The position numbers were made by a program, and so were the translations under genes. From CAZSSH01 sp964609825 (GTDB lineage Bacteria; Verrucomicrobiota; Lentisphaeria; Victivallales; Victivallaceae): a stretch of 64,000 nt of DNA. Below the pieces are notes generated by a model. That model was not told the origin of the DNA. It was given only the letters and a program-made list of their open reading frames with translations, and made no database searches. The stretch is taken from positions 1-64,000 of the forward strand of contig CAZSSH010000008.1 of assembly GCA_964609825.1 (NCBI GenBank), in the 5' to 3' direction. Positions within the stretch are counted from its first letter, which is position 1. The number at the start of each line of letters is the position of its first letter. Shown in pieces: positions 34,299-43,489 of the stretch.

Positions 34299-37200
34299 TT
34301 ATTTGCTCAACTCAAAATAAAAGGTCGGATATTTGGCGGTTTCGAGCACAAACTCGCCGCGGCCGTCGGCAGTTATTTTAAGGGGCAGCGGGTCCATTCG
34401 CGTCCCGTCAAGGCGCAGCGGGTAGAGCTTCATGCCGCCGATGTTGTCCGTTTTGACGGCAAGACGAAAGGTGCCGGTCTCGATCAGGGTCGGCGGCGTC
34501 CCGGCGTCGAGGCGCTCAAGCATATCGGGGGCGGCAAACTTCATATTGCTGTTTAAGGCATTGGTTACCACAAACAGGAGCAGCCGGTCGGCCTGCTGCA
34601 AGGATTTGTCGCCGTCAATCGCTGCAAGCGCAATCGAGGCCTTGCGGTCCATGCTCAAAACATCCAGCGCGGGGAGCGTCATCGTCGATTTGGCCTCGGC
34701 GCAAATCCCCTGCAATCTCGGGGTGTTGACTTTAAACGTCTTGGCCGGAGCGTTTAAGACGATTTCGCCGGTAATGCTCTCATAAATGCCTTTTTCCTCA
34801 TTGGTCTGATTGTTTTTGGGAACCATGCCGCGCTCTTTTAACTGATTGACCAATTGATCAAAGCGGAAATCTTTACCGGGCATGTCAATGATGTTGGTAT
34901 CGGCCTGGCGCACCGCGGTTTTGGACGAGCCCAAGCGCTCCAGCAATACCTGATTTTTTAAGACCGGCAAACAGGTGGTATCGACATAGGTTTGACCAAG
35001 CAGACCCAATTTAAGCTGGGTGGCGCTGACCCCGTCGGTGTCCATCGCATTTTTGACGGCATCGGCGACATCGAGCCGGATGCGGAATTCGACGTTTGAA
35101 CTCTTGACATCCTCCCGGCGGTACAGCAACGCCGTGATCAGCTCAGCGGCGCGGGCGACCGGGTCGTGCCGGATTTCAAAGGCGGTAATCCGCTGGTTGG
35201 GCAATGTCGTTACCTGCATAAAAAAGGCGGTCAAGGCGTCAAAATCGTTGAGGGCGGCGTAAGCACCGGTCATCAGGCCTTGCTCATAACGATATTGATT
35301 CCAAAACACATGCCCGTGCTCGGAGACGACATAAGGTTTACCGTACATCCGCGAGGAGAGAAACGTCCGGATGCTGTTGGCCTCGGAGGCAATCGCGCTG
35401 TCCTGCGGGGTACGCCCGCCGCTGCCGACCGAGCCGCCGATGGGGTGGGCATGGTAGCCGTTTTGCATCACAAAGTCCGCATGGTCGCGGAGGCCGACAT
35501 GGCGCATCGAGCGGCCCATGCAATAATTGGTGACGACGCCCTCAAACCCGAGCTTGCGCAACTCGGCGACTTGCCACCGGAGCAAGCCCGCTTCCTCTTT
35601 GGTGACAAATTCCGAGCGGTCGCGCTGAACGGCGCCTTTTTTGTCGCCGCCAACCGGGACAAAGGTGACGATGTCGGCAAAACCCTTAAGGTCGCCGATC
35701 TCGTCGCCCCACGCCTTTCGAAGATTGTCAAAGGTCTGGTACTTGGCCTCCAAAAAGCTCCGCCACAAGGGTGCATACCGGTTGTCGGCGCGGTAAAAGG
35801 AAAACTCAAGCTCGTTGTTGCAGTCGATCCCGACCAGCATCGGGTCGTCGAGCAATCTTGTTTTGGTATAAGGGTTTTGGTGCGTGAGATTGATGGTGAC
35901 CCACTTGAGCCAGCTCTCGCGGTGCTTGGGATCGAGGAAAATCGAGTAATCCTTTTTGCGCGGGTCGGTCCACACATTGCAGTAGTCATACCCGGCAGTC
36001 CAGTTGTCAATCGACAAAATGACGTAAATCCCGTTGCGCTTCAATTCATAATAAAACCAGTCCTGCAAGTCTTGCTTTACGGGGTCATTTTCAAACGCTT
36101 TCTCTTTGCTGGTGCGGGCTTGCGGCCACCAACGGATCATGTTGTAACCGTTGCGGCGCATCTGCTCGGCGTAGGCGGTGATGCGCTCTTTGGTGTCGCA
36201 TTCCGACGGGACGCCAAAGTAACTGCCGAAGTCGCGCCCGGAGCCGATGGCCATAAACCGGAGCGGTTTGCCGGGGTCTTTGGCAAAGACAAAGTGCCCG
36301 TCATTGACCGTGACCCGACCGTTGACGCCGCAGGGCTGATTGTGAAATAGGAGGTCAAAGTCAAGCGCTGTACCCGCTTTAGGGGCGGCAATGATATCCT
36401 GCGGCAAGGCTTTCCAGACGTCGTTTTCCTTAATCACCAACTCCTGCGGCTTCTCCACCTCGTAGCGCTGCGGCGAGAGGGTGGCGGCAAGCACCATCCA
36501 AGTGGTTTGCACTCCGGCGGGGCTGCTTAACTTAAGCTCTTTGACCATGCCGAAGTTTTCCGGCAACGCAAAGCACGATACATACACTCCGCCGATGCCG
36601 CCCCCGGCGGCGAACTGCGAACCGACCACCGCATTGGCCAGCGGTTTCAACGGAAACCAGTCGGCGACATCGCGGTCGACGACGATATCAAATTTGGCGA
36701 CTTGACCGTCTTGATTGGTCAACTCCAGCACCCCGGCGGTTTCGCCGGTTTTGGCCCAGGCGGCCGCGTGAAGCAAGTAGACAAACTTGGCCTTGGCGTC
36801 ACACTTGGCGCCGGCTTCTTTGGCCCCGTCGGGGAAACGCGGCGAAGCAAAGACGACGACCGAGTTATCCTTATTTTTGGCCGGATCGACGATCGCAAAA
36901 GGAACGCCGCCGTAGACTTGCTGCCGCCAATTGAAATTGCGGGCGTCGTAGGCCGAGCCGCCGTCGTGCCAGCCGCCTTTTTGGTCATTGGCGACTTCAT
37001 CCTTAAACGCGCGGTTGGCCGCCAGCGGAAAGGAGATCAAAGTGTCGTCGGATACGGTTTCCGCCTTAAGGTTGCGAAACAATACCGTGCCGCGCGCATT
37101 GCTTAAGCCGATGTTAAAAAGCATGTGACTCGCGTAAGAAGGGACGTCGACCACTTTGTCGAGCGTCCGCCAATCCTGCGATTTGGTCCCGATGTGGACA

Positions 37201-37574
37201 TGGTCATAACCGAAGCCGGGGTAGCCCTTTTGGTAGGGAAACCACATGGAGAACTCACCGCCGCCCCACTTGGCGGTCTCGGCGGCCTCAATCACTTTTA
37301 CCTCGCCGGTAAAATGCACCCGGCGACCCGCGATTTTGGCGCCGTCAAGCTGAAACGAAAGCTTGCTTTCCGGTTTCACATTGGGGTCGTCGGGCACGGT
37401 AAACTCGACCGCCTTGCCGCCCTCGGGCAAATCGACGATTTTGCACAACTTCTCCACGCGGCCGTAAGTATTTTTAAAATCCGCATCGCTATTCATCGGC
37501 CGGTCGATCAGCACTTCGGCCCGAATGCCGGGCAATGCGCCCAGCAACAACAATCCCACCCACCACAACTTCAT
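34299..37574 (-). CDS. Large secreted clan GH-A glycosidase with N-terminal glycan-binding-like domain
   Basis: 1091 residues from the ATG at 37572-37574, nine bases after AAGG; an ATG nine bases earlier abuts that site. A signal peptide runs to about residue 20 (GIRAE). Residues 20-180 are a beta-rich domain, closely related to the stand-alone protein encoded just upstream (shared IVDLPEGGKA(V/L)EFTVPD, AKWGGG, IGTKSQDW, (S/T)NARGTVL(F/Y)RN). After a second beta domain, a GH5-like barrel covers about 430-830, with GIDCNNELEF near 586 and YVVSEHGHVFWNQ near 750 supplying the catalytic glutamates. Substrate unknown. Part of the regulator-pseudopilin operon. Confidence 0.75.
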   Translation of the reverse strand: MKLWWVGLLLLGALPGIRAEVLIDRPMNSDADFKNTYGRVEKLCKIVDLPEGGKAVEFTVPDDPNVKPESKLSFQLDGAKIAGRRVHFTGEVKVIEAAETAKWGGGEFSMWFPYQKGYPGFGYDHVHIGTKSQDWRTLDKVVDVPSYASHMLFNIGLSNARGTVLFRNLKAETVSDDTLISFPLAANRAFKDEVANDQKGGWHDGGSAYDARNFNWRQQVYGGVPFAIVDPAKNKDNSVVVFASPRFPDGAKEAGAKCDAKAKFVYLLHAAAWAKTGETAGVLELTNQDGQVAKFDIVVDRDVADWFPLKPLANAVVGSQFAAGGGIGGVYVSCFALPENFGMVKELKLSSPAGVQTTWMVLAATLSPQRYEVEKPQELVIKENDVWKALPQDIIAAPKAGTALDFDLLFHNQPCGVNGRVTVNDGHFVFAKDPGKPLRFMAIGSGRDFGSYFGVPSECDTKERITAYAEQMRRNGYNMIRWWPQARTSKEKAFENDPVKQDLQDWFYYELKRNGIYVILSIDNWTAGYDYCNVWTDPRKKDYSIFLDPKHRESWLKWVTINLTHQNPYTKTRLLDDPMLVGIDCNNELEFSFYRADNRYAPLWRSFLEAKYQTFDNLRKAWGDEIGDLKGFADIVTFVPVGGDKKGAVQRDRSEFVTKEEAGLLRWQVAELRKLGFEGVVTNYCMGRSMRHVGLRDHADFVMQNGYHAHPIGGSVGSGGRTPQDSAIASEANSIRTFLSSRMYGKPYVVSEHGHVFWNQYRYEQGLMTGAYAALNDFDALTAFFMQVTTLPNQRITAFEIRHDPVARAAELITALLYRREDVKSSNVEFRIRLDVADAVKNAMDTDGVSATQLKLGLLGQTYVDTTCLPVLKNQVLLERLGSSKTAVRQADTNIIDMPGKDFRFDQLVNQLKERGMVPKNNQTNEEKGIYESITGEIVLNAPAKTFKVNTPRLQGICAEAKSTMTLPALDVLSMDRKASIALAAIDGDKSLQQADRLLLFVVTNALNSNMKFAAPDMLERLDAGTPPTLIETGTFRLAVKTDNIGGMKLYPLRLDGTRMDPLPLKITADGRGEFVLETAKYPTFYFELSK

Positions 37575-37591
37575 CTTGACCATCCTTATCT

Positions 37592-38143
37592 TTACTTGGC
37601 CGCGGCGGCATCCGCCGGTGCCACTGTTTCCACTTTAATATTGCGATAAAGCACAGTACCGCGCGCATTGGTTAAACCGATACTCAACAATAAATGGCTG
37701 ACATTGGCCGGGACATTGATCTCTTTTTGAAGTTTTAGCCAATCCTGCGATTTGGTCCCGATGTACACATGCTCAAAACCGGAAGCTTTGCTGTCCTTGT
37801 AAGGGAACCACATGGTAAACGTCCCGCCGCCCCATTTGGCGGTCTCTACGGCGTTGATTACCTTGACTTCGCCAGTAAACCGGACGCGCTGACCGGCAAT
37901 TTTGGCGCCGTCGATGTGAAACGAAAATTTATTGTCGGGCTTGATGTCGGGATTGTCGGGGACCGTAAACTCAAGCGCTTTACCGCCCTCGGGCAAATCG
38001 ACGATTTTGGTCAATGTCTCCACCCGGTCGTATACCCCTTTGATATCCTTATCCTCGCTCATCGGCCGATCCAAAATAACCTCCGCCCACCCCCCGGTCA
38101 ACGATCCGGCCAAACACAATCCCAGCAACCATTTTTTCATCAT
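37592..38143 (-). CDS. Secreted single-domain protein, paralog of the following GH N-terminus
   Basis: 183 residues: a signal peptide (1-20, GGWAE) and one beta-rich domain that matches residues 20-180 of the next gene product almost end to end. An AGGATGAATG site precedes the ATG at 38141-38143; the pseudopilin stop lies seven bases upstream and the GH begins 17 bases downstream. It has no catalytic barrel, so it is either a free carbohydrate-binding protein or the remnant of a tandem duplication. Because the frame is intact with its own signal peptide, a functional secreted binding protein seems more likely. Confidence 0.75.
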   Translation of the reverse strand: MMKKWLLGLCLAGSLTGGWAEVILDRPMSEDKDIKGVYDRVETLTKIVDLPEGGKALEFTVPDNPDIKPDNKFSFHIDGAKIAGQRVRFTGEVKVINAVETAKWGGGTFTMWFPYKDSKASGFEHVYIGTKSQDWLKLQKEINVPANVSHLLLSIGLTNARGTVLYRNIKVETVAPADAAAAK

Positions 38144-38150
38144 TCATCCT

Positions 38151-38924
38151 TTATTTTGAGTAGGGTTTCCACATATTTGATTCGAGTTTGACGAACTCCT
38201 GATAATTGAACGAGTCGCCGTGACCGTCATAAAACACCGTATTCAAGGTCTTGCCGCCGTTGTGGCGGTAGGCGGGAGCCGGATCCCAGTAATAGGTGCC
38301 ATCAGGAATGTCGCCGCCGGTGCCGCCGCCCCAAGCAGAAGTCCAATAACCTTTGACCCCATAGGGGTTGCGCGACCAGTCCTCGGCGATGCCCATGCAG
38401 TTGGTTTCCTGCAAAAAGAAGCGGTTGGAAGGACGTTTAATCTTATTTAGTTTGACCACAGTGCCTTTTTCCCAAACGCTGCTCACAAAGCTGTCGGCGC
38501 TGTCATAACTCATCCCGTAGACAAACGCGACATTGCGCCAACGTTTGCCGCCATAGGTATCACTCGGGCAGCGGTATTTGGCAGCCCACAAATTGACACC
38601 CCAGGAGCGGTCCTGACAGGGGATTCTGGCCGAATCCATCACAAAGGCCGGGTTTTGATACCAGTACATCTCCGAGCCGCCGACCGGTTTTTGAATAAAC
38701 GGAACCATAAAGTCTTTGTTGTCTCCGGCGTACATCAAGGCCAGCTGGCCGATGCTGCGCAACGTACTCGCGCAAGTCGACTGCTTGCCGCGCTCCTTGG
38801 CTTTGCTCAAGGCTGGCAGGAGCATCGAGGCGAGGATGGCGATGATGGCAATAACTACCAAAAGCTCAATCAGTGTAAATAATCGGCTTTTCTTTGACGG
38901 CATTTGATTATGATTCTTCAACAT
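38151..38924 (-). CDS. Pseudopilin-like protein with prepilin N-terminus
   Basis: 257 residues. A polar leader ([15 protein letters not shown]) precedes [15 protein letters not shown] and [18 protein letters not shown]. The soluble domain is Trp/Tyr-rich and ends with [17 protein letters not shown], the H-x9-DG pattern. Leu, not Gly, precedes FTLIE. The start codon overlaps the end of the upstream regulator by seven bases and uses the AAGGAGGGG inside that gene, so the two are coupled. The binding-domain, GH and GH42 genes follow. Likely anchored in the inner membrane or exposed by a pseudopilus. Confidence 0.9.
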   Translation of the reverse strand: MLKNHNQMPSKKSRLFTLIELLVVIAIIAILASMLLPALSKAKERGKQSTCASTLRSIGQLALMYAGDNKDFMVPFIQKPVGGSEMYWYQNPAFVMDSARIPCQDRSWGVNLWAAKYRCPSDTYGGKRWRNVAFVYGMSYDSADSFVSSVWEKGTVVKLNKIKRPSNRFFLQETNCMGIAEDWSRNPYGVKGYWTSAWGGGTGGDIPDGTYYWDPAPAYRHNGGKTLNTVFYDGHGDSFNYQEFVKLESNMWKPYSK

Positions 38925-39955
38925 TTGACCCCTCCTTTGTAAAGTTGTATATGGTACGGTATTTTTTCTTCGACAATTGATGTTTCGGAATGATTCATCC
39001 GTTGTACCAGATGATCAATCAACTGTTTGGCGGCACTCGCAAGGTCATACGTGACGCCGTAACCGGTATATTGCATATCGTCATGGATCGAGCTCTCGTC
39101 AATGACCAGCCGGCACGCTTCTTTGGTATCCAACCGGCTTTTAATGAGATCGTAAATCACCGGCATGCAGGGATAAAAAATCACGCCGTCAAACCGGATG
39201 CCGAAATCGAGCAGCTCTTTGATTTTTTCATAGCTCTCGCGCTCGCTTTGGCAAACACTGATCACTTGCCCGGCGGGAACCATAAAATCCCGACAGGCTT
39301 TTTGGATGCCGAGTTCGGCATCGCCCATCATATCCGGGCGCCCCCAGCCGACAATCAAAATATGCTTGCGGTTTTCGCCGAACAACGTGGCGAGATTGTC
39401 ATAAAACCAGTCTTTTAACGACACGTAAAAGGAGGAAATCCCCTCCAACCGGTGAAAAAAGGACACCACCGGCAGCCCACTTTTTTGGACATTTAAGGCG
39501 TACTCGGGGATCGGCTGCTGCGCGGCCAAAAGCACCAACGCGGCAATGCTCGACTCGCACACCTCGCGCTCCAGGAGCGAGGGGACCTCAAGGCTCAACT
39601 GCTGTGTGCAATAGCATACACTCCGGCGCATCAACTCCAAGCCGACGACCGAGGAGAGTGTCATAAAAAAATAGGTATCAAAAGCCTGACGCCCGATGTG
39701 CGACAAAAGTCCGACAATTTTGAGATCGCACCCCTCGTTAAACCGGGGGACCGACACCGTGCCGCCGCCTTTGCATGCAGTCAAAAACCCCTCGCCGATC
39801 AAATCTTTGACGACGCGCAGCGCCGTCGGCTGCGACACGCCGAATTTGCGCCCGAGCTCGCGGGTGGGCGGGAAACGCAACGGGGTATTGCCGTGGCTGA
39901 CAATCGAGTCAACAATGTATTGCCGGATGCGCATGAAATCAGAGTTTTTATTCAT
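38918..39955 (-). CDS. GntR-type regulator with LacI-like sensor domain
   Basis: 345 residues. Winged helix in residues 8-72 ([20 protein letters not shown], then [12 protein letters not shown]); the remainder is a periplasmic-binding-type domain ([34 protein letters not shown]). No Shine-Dalgarno is clear before the ATG; an in-frame ATG seven codons later is an alternative. First gene of a five-gene operon: regulator, pseudopilin, binding-domain protein, GH, GH42. Tandem TATCGC sites at its promoter suggest autoregulation. Effector presumably an oligosaccharide from the operon's enzymes. Confidence 0.87.
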   Translation of the reverse strand: MNKNSDFMRIRQYIVDSIVSHGNTPLRFPPTRELGRKFGVSQPTALRVVKDLIGEGFLTACKGGGTVSVPRFNEGCDLKIVGLLSHIGRQAFDTYFFMTLSSVVGLELMRRSVCYCTQQLSLEVPSLLEREVCESSIAALVLLAAQQPIPEYALNVQKSGLPVVSFFHRLEGISSFYVSLKDWFYDNLATLFGENRKHILIVGWGRPDMMGDAELGIQKACRDFMVPAGQVISVCQSERESYEKIKELLDFGIRFDGVIFYPCMPVIYDLIKSRLDTKEACRLVIDESSIHDDMQYTGYGVTYDLASAAKQLIDHLVQRMNHSETSIVEEKIPYHIQLYKGGVKC

Positions 39956-39981
39956 TTTGTATCGATTTATTTTTCTATTTG

Positions 39982-40037
39982 TATCGCAAAACTTATCGCA
40001 TTATCTATATTATAGCATATTGCAAAACAAAAGGCAA
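39982..40037 (-). promoter_or_regulatory. Promoter and tandem operator of the five-gene GH operon
   Basis: Minus strand: -35 TTGCCT (40032-40037), 17-bp spacer, -10 TATAAT (40009-40014). Downstream of the -10 are two GCGATA repeats (39994-39999 and 39982-39987) spaced 12 bp start to start, about one helical turn, covering the likely start site. Confidence 0.75.
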
Positions 40038-40095
40038 GTGCTTTTCTAAATATTTTTTATGGTATTATATATTAATTTTGATACAATAATCAACC

Positions 40096-40133
40096 AAAAA
40101 CATCATTGATAATGTTTTTTGAGGTGTTATATT
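40096..40133 (+). promoter_or_regulatory. Promoter and palindrome of the AraC-type regulator gene
   Basis: TTGATA (40106-40111), 16-bp spacer, TATATT (40128-40133). The inverted repeat AAAAACAT...ATGTTTTT (about 40096-40119) surrounds the -35 box and may be an operator. Divergent from the promoter at 39982-40037. Confidence 0.6.
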
Positions 40134-40161
40134 AACAAAAATAAGGGAAAGGCAAGCAGTT

Positions 40162-41049
40162 GTGAACAATTCAAAAACCTGCAAGAAGCGTTTCGCCACC
40201 GGGGTGATTTACCAAAAAAATGACGGCGCATTTGCTGGCAAAAAGATTTTTGTCCGCTTCAAGCGGCTTGCTTTCAGGGAAGCTGCTGAGGATAATGCGA
40301 TTTCGCCGCACCGTCACTTGGATTACGAGCTCATTTTGCTTTGCAGCGGGAGCTATCTGACGAAAATCAACCATAGCGAGATCTTGCTTGCGCCCGGCGA
40401 CGGCGTGCTGATCGCCCCCGGCAATCTCCACGAGGACCGGCGAATGGCGGGAGCGAAATTTATCGGACTGGCGTTTACGCTTGAGTCCGACACCGGTGCC
40501 CCGGTCAAACTGCTGGCCGAAACCGTCGTACCGGAACAGCAAAAATTCACTGCCGACCTTGTCCGGGCGGAAACACTGCTGCGGCAAATTGAGGAGCAAA
40601 ACCGCGACAGCGAATTCACCGGCCCGGTCACGGATGCCCTGACCGCCGCTGTGTTTTGGCAGATTTTGGCATGTTTGCCCGCCAAAGCACTGTCGGCGCA
40701 ATTTTTGGCCCGGAGCGACGACGGCAATTTTAAGGACAAGCTCACCCGGATTTTGCAGCAGCATCTTGATGAAACCGTGGAGCTTTGCGAGTTGGCCGCC
40801 ATGCTCGGCCTCAGCCGCACCTCGCTGGTCAACCAGTGCAAGACCCTGTTTCAGCTCTCCCCCGGCAAAGTTTTTATCCACTTCAAAATGGAGCACGCGC
40901 GCTATTTGCTGGCCAACAGCACCCTCTCGGTCAAAGAAATCGCGGGCCGTCTGGGGTACGCAAGCGAGTTCGCTTTTTCGCGCGCTTTCCACCGCGACAC
41001 CGGCTGCGCGCCGCGAATCTGGCGCAGTAACTACATTTTTGAGAAATAA
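40162..41049 (+). CDS. AraC-family transcriptional regulator
   Basis: 295 residues, starting with GTG at 40162 behind AAGGGAAAGG. An N-terminal cupin-like sensing domain (ISPHRHLDYELILLCSGSYL, LAPGDGVLIAPGNLHED) is followed by a C-terminal double helix-turn-helix: LCELAAMLGLSRTSLVNQCK and STLSVKEIAGRLGYASEFAF followed by SRAFHRDTGCAPRIW. It probably senses a sugar and activates the adjacent alpha-mannosidase gene, 119 bases downstream and with its own promoter. Divergent from the five-gene GH operon. Confidence 0.93.
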   Translation: MNNSKTCKKRFATGVIYQKNDGAFAGKKIFVRFKRLAFREAAEDNAISPHRHLDYELILLCSGSYLTKINHSEILLAPGDGVLIAPGNLHEDRRMAGAKFIGLAFTLESDTGAPVKLLAETVVPEQQKFTADLVRAETLLRQIEEQNRDSEFTGPVTDALTAAVFWQILACLPAKALSAQFLARSDDGNFKDKLTRILQQHLDETVELCELAAMLGLSRTSLVNQCKTLFQLSPGKVFIHFKMEHARYLLANSTLSVKEIAGRLGYASEFAFSRAFHRDTGCAPRIWRSNYIFEK

Positions 41050-41103
41050 CCGCAATTCGCCGTTATTTTGTACTTTCGGCAATGTTTTATGTGATTGCGG
41101 AGC

Positions 41104-41132
41104 TTGGCAATCTTGCCGTTTGGAGGTATAAT
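41104..41132 (+). promoter_or_regulatory. Promoter of the GH38 gene with overlapping palindrome
   Basis: TTGGCA (41104-41109), 17-bp spacer, TATAAT (41127-41132). GGCAA-TC-TTGCC at 41106-41117 overlaps the -35 box and could be the binding site of the LacI- or AraC-type regulator beside it. Confidence 0.7.
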
Positions 41133-41168
41133 AATAACAAAAATGACCCTCTTGACGGAGTTGAAACC

Positions 41169-43487
41169 ATGCAAATTGATGTGATCCCAAGCTTTCACTA
41201 TGACGTTATTTATTTGGAGGACTGCCCGACGTATTTACAACGCGGCTTTGCCATCCTTGACCGGGCGCTGGAAATTTTAGCCGATGACAGCGATTATCAG
41301 TTTTTAATCGAGCAAATCTTTCTCGTTGAGGAGTACTGCAAGCAACACCCGGAGCAACTGGCCAAACTCAAACGATTTGCCGGAGAGGGGCGGCTCCACT
41401 TCGCCCCCGGGATGTATGTGATGCCCGATATGAATATGCCCGACGGCGAATCAATGTATTTGCAAATCAAGACCGGCTTTGACTGGCTCAAACAAAATCT
41501 CGATTATCGGCCCGATATCTGCTGGATCGCCGATTGCTGGGGGCACCCGGCGCAGTTGCCGCAAGTTTTGAACTCCTGCGGTTACAAGGGATATGTCTTC
41601 TGGCGCTGCATGGACCGGGAACTTCAAAAAAATCACTTTTTTTGGCAGGGTTTGGACGGTTCGACAATCAAAAGTCACTGGCTGAGAAACGGCTACAGCC
41701 CGCTGCGCTTCCCAGACCAAAGCGATATCCTTAACGCCAAGGATCAGCAGATTTTTGACGCCTCAACGGACAGCATCGGCAAACTCGCTCAAATCGCCGA
41801 AACCATCGGCTCGGGCGGCAAAACCTTGCTGTGCAACGGCGGCGACTTTATGATGCCGCAAAATTCCGCCCCGGCAGCGATGCGGCAACTGCAAAAAAAC
41901 GGCAAATTTGTCCGGATCCGCTTTGCCGGGCCCGCACAATATCTGGCCGAGCTCGACTGGGGCAATGCGCCGGTGTACGAGGGAGAGTTCAACAGCGCCT
42001 TTCAGGGGACCTTAAGCTCCAACATCCGCATCAAACAGCAAGTACGCGAGTGCGCCATGCTGTTTCACGCCGCCGAGCGGCTGGCAGCGCTGACCGGCAA
42101 AGAGATCGATCACCGCGATGAATTACTCAAAAGCGTCTTAAAGCAGCAGTTTCACGACACCATCTGCGGCACCATCGTCGATCAAGCTTTGCGCGACACC
42201 TTGCAGGAGTTGGCCGACAGCCGGCGCCGTCTCACCAAACAAATCCGGGGCGCGGAAAGTTGCCCAAGTTATTACTTTAACCCGACCCAATACAACCGCA
42301 CCGAGCTCTTGGATCATGACGGTAATTACGCTTTACTCACCGTCCCCGCGTGGCAATGCCACCCCGCCGTCGATGCCCGAGCGCTTACCCCCGCCCGGAA
42401 ATCATTGCCCGCCAAGTTTGCCAATCACTTTTACGAGGCCCAAATCGGCGATGACGGCTTTATCACCTCCTTAAAGGTGAACGGGATCGAGCTGGTGAAA
42501 AAGGACAACGGCGTTAAGTTTGGCGCCCTCACGATGCAGCTCGATTACGGCGACTTGTGGCTCCACTTTGACTCGCCGTTAAACGGGGGGTCGCTCGAGT
42601 CGTCATTGACCCAAAACCGGCCCGACCCGCTGCGCCACCCGGAGGCGGCAGGGCTGGTCAACCGCAGCGCTTTCAACCCTCACATCAAATACGCCAAGGT
42701 CGAATTTGCGTCGGACGAGCTCCTTATCATCAAACAGGTGGGCGAGGTGCGTTTCTGGCAACTCAACGTCCAATTTACGGTCAAAACCATCTTGCGTCGC
42801 GACCGTGCTCAAATTGATTACCAAACCGAAATCCGCACCCACGGCAGACACTTCCGGCTGCGCGCCGTCTTTCCGGGCACGGTTGACGGTACGGGCATTG
42901 CCCGGTACGAAATACCTTTCGGCATCCAAGCCCGGCAGCGCGGTACTCATTGCGCCCAAAACTGGTTTGATTTATCGGATGACAGCAAAGGCCTTGCGCT
43001 CCTCAACCGGGGCATCCCGGCCAATGCCGCCGATGACGACGGCAATCTCATGCTTGAGCTCTTCCGTTCGGCGGCGATGGAGTACAAGGGGCAGAGCGCC
43101 GACTCCTTTGCCGATGATGTACCGCACCGTTTTGAATACGCGATTATGCCGCATGCCAAGCTGGATTTTACCGAAACGGTCAAGGCGGGAATGTTACTCA
43201 ACCTGCCGTTATCGCAAACCGATGCCATACCGGCACGCGGTCCGATTGTCAGCAACCGCCAAGTGGTGATAAGTGCGCTCCGACCCTGCACCAACGGTAT
43301 TTTGCTCCAGATCTATGAGGCGACCGGCAAGGCGGCGGCGACAGAGATCACTCTTGACCAACGGTTTCAAACCGTCACGCTTGCCGACGGCTTGGGGAAT
43401 GTCATCGGCGCGCCGCAAGCGATCAAGGAAGGCAATGTTACTTTACAATTCAAAGCGTTTGAAATCAAAACGTTATTGCTGCAATAA
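41169..43487 (+). CDS. GH38-family alpha-mannosidase
   Basis: 772 residues from the ATG at 41169, with GGAG eight bases upstream. Family features: SFHYDVIYLED at the N-terminus with the metal-binding His10 and Asp12; ICWIADCWGHPAQLPQVL with the probable nucleophile Asp122; and HDTICGTIVDQALRDTLQEL, the conserved metal-site helix. A long beta-sandwich C-terminus follows. No signal peptide, so a cytoplasmic exo-mannosidase acting on imported mannosides, perhaps supplying substrate for GH130-type metabolism. The first metal site reads HYD rather than the more usual HID/HTD type, a minor variation. It ends two bases from the convergent LacI gene. Confidence 0.87.
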   Translation: MQIDVIPSFHYDVIYLEDCPTYLQRGFAILDRALEILADDSDYQFLIEQIFLVEEYCKQHPEQLAKLKRFAGEGRLHFAPGMYVMPDMNMPDGESMYLQIKTGFDWLKQNLDYRPDICWIADCWGHPAQLPQVLNSCGYKGYVFWRCMDRELQKNHFFWQGLDGSTIKSHWLRNGYSPLRFPDQSDILNAKDQQIFDASTDSIGKLAQIAETIGSGGKTLLCNGGDFMMPQNSAPAAMRQLQKNGKFVRIRFAGPAQYLAELDWGNAPVYEGEFNSAFQGTLSSNIRIKQQVRECAMLFHAAERLAALTGKEIDHRDELLKSVLKQQFHDTICGTIVDQALRDTLQELADSRRRLTKQIRGAESCPSYYFNPTQYNRTELLDHDGNYALLTVPAWQCHPAVDARALTPARKSLPAKFANHFYEAQIGDDGFITSLKVNGIELVKKDNGVKFGALTMQLDYGDLWLHFDSPLNGGSLESSLTQNRPDPLRHPEAAGLVNRSAFNPHIKYAKVEFASDELLIIKQVGEVRFWQLNVQFTVKTILRRDRAQIDYQTEIRTHGRHFRLRAVFPGTVDGTGIARYEIPFGIQARQRGTHCAQNWFDLSDDSKGLALLNRGIPANAADDDGNLMLELFRSAAMEYKGQSADSFADDVPHRFEYAIMPHAKLDFTETVKAGMLLNLPLSQTDAIPARGPIVSNRQVVISALRPCTNGILLQIYEATGKAAATEITLDQRFQTVTLADGLGNVIGAPQAIKEGNVTLQFKAFEIKTLLLQ

Positions 43488-43489
43488 CG

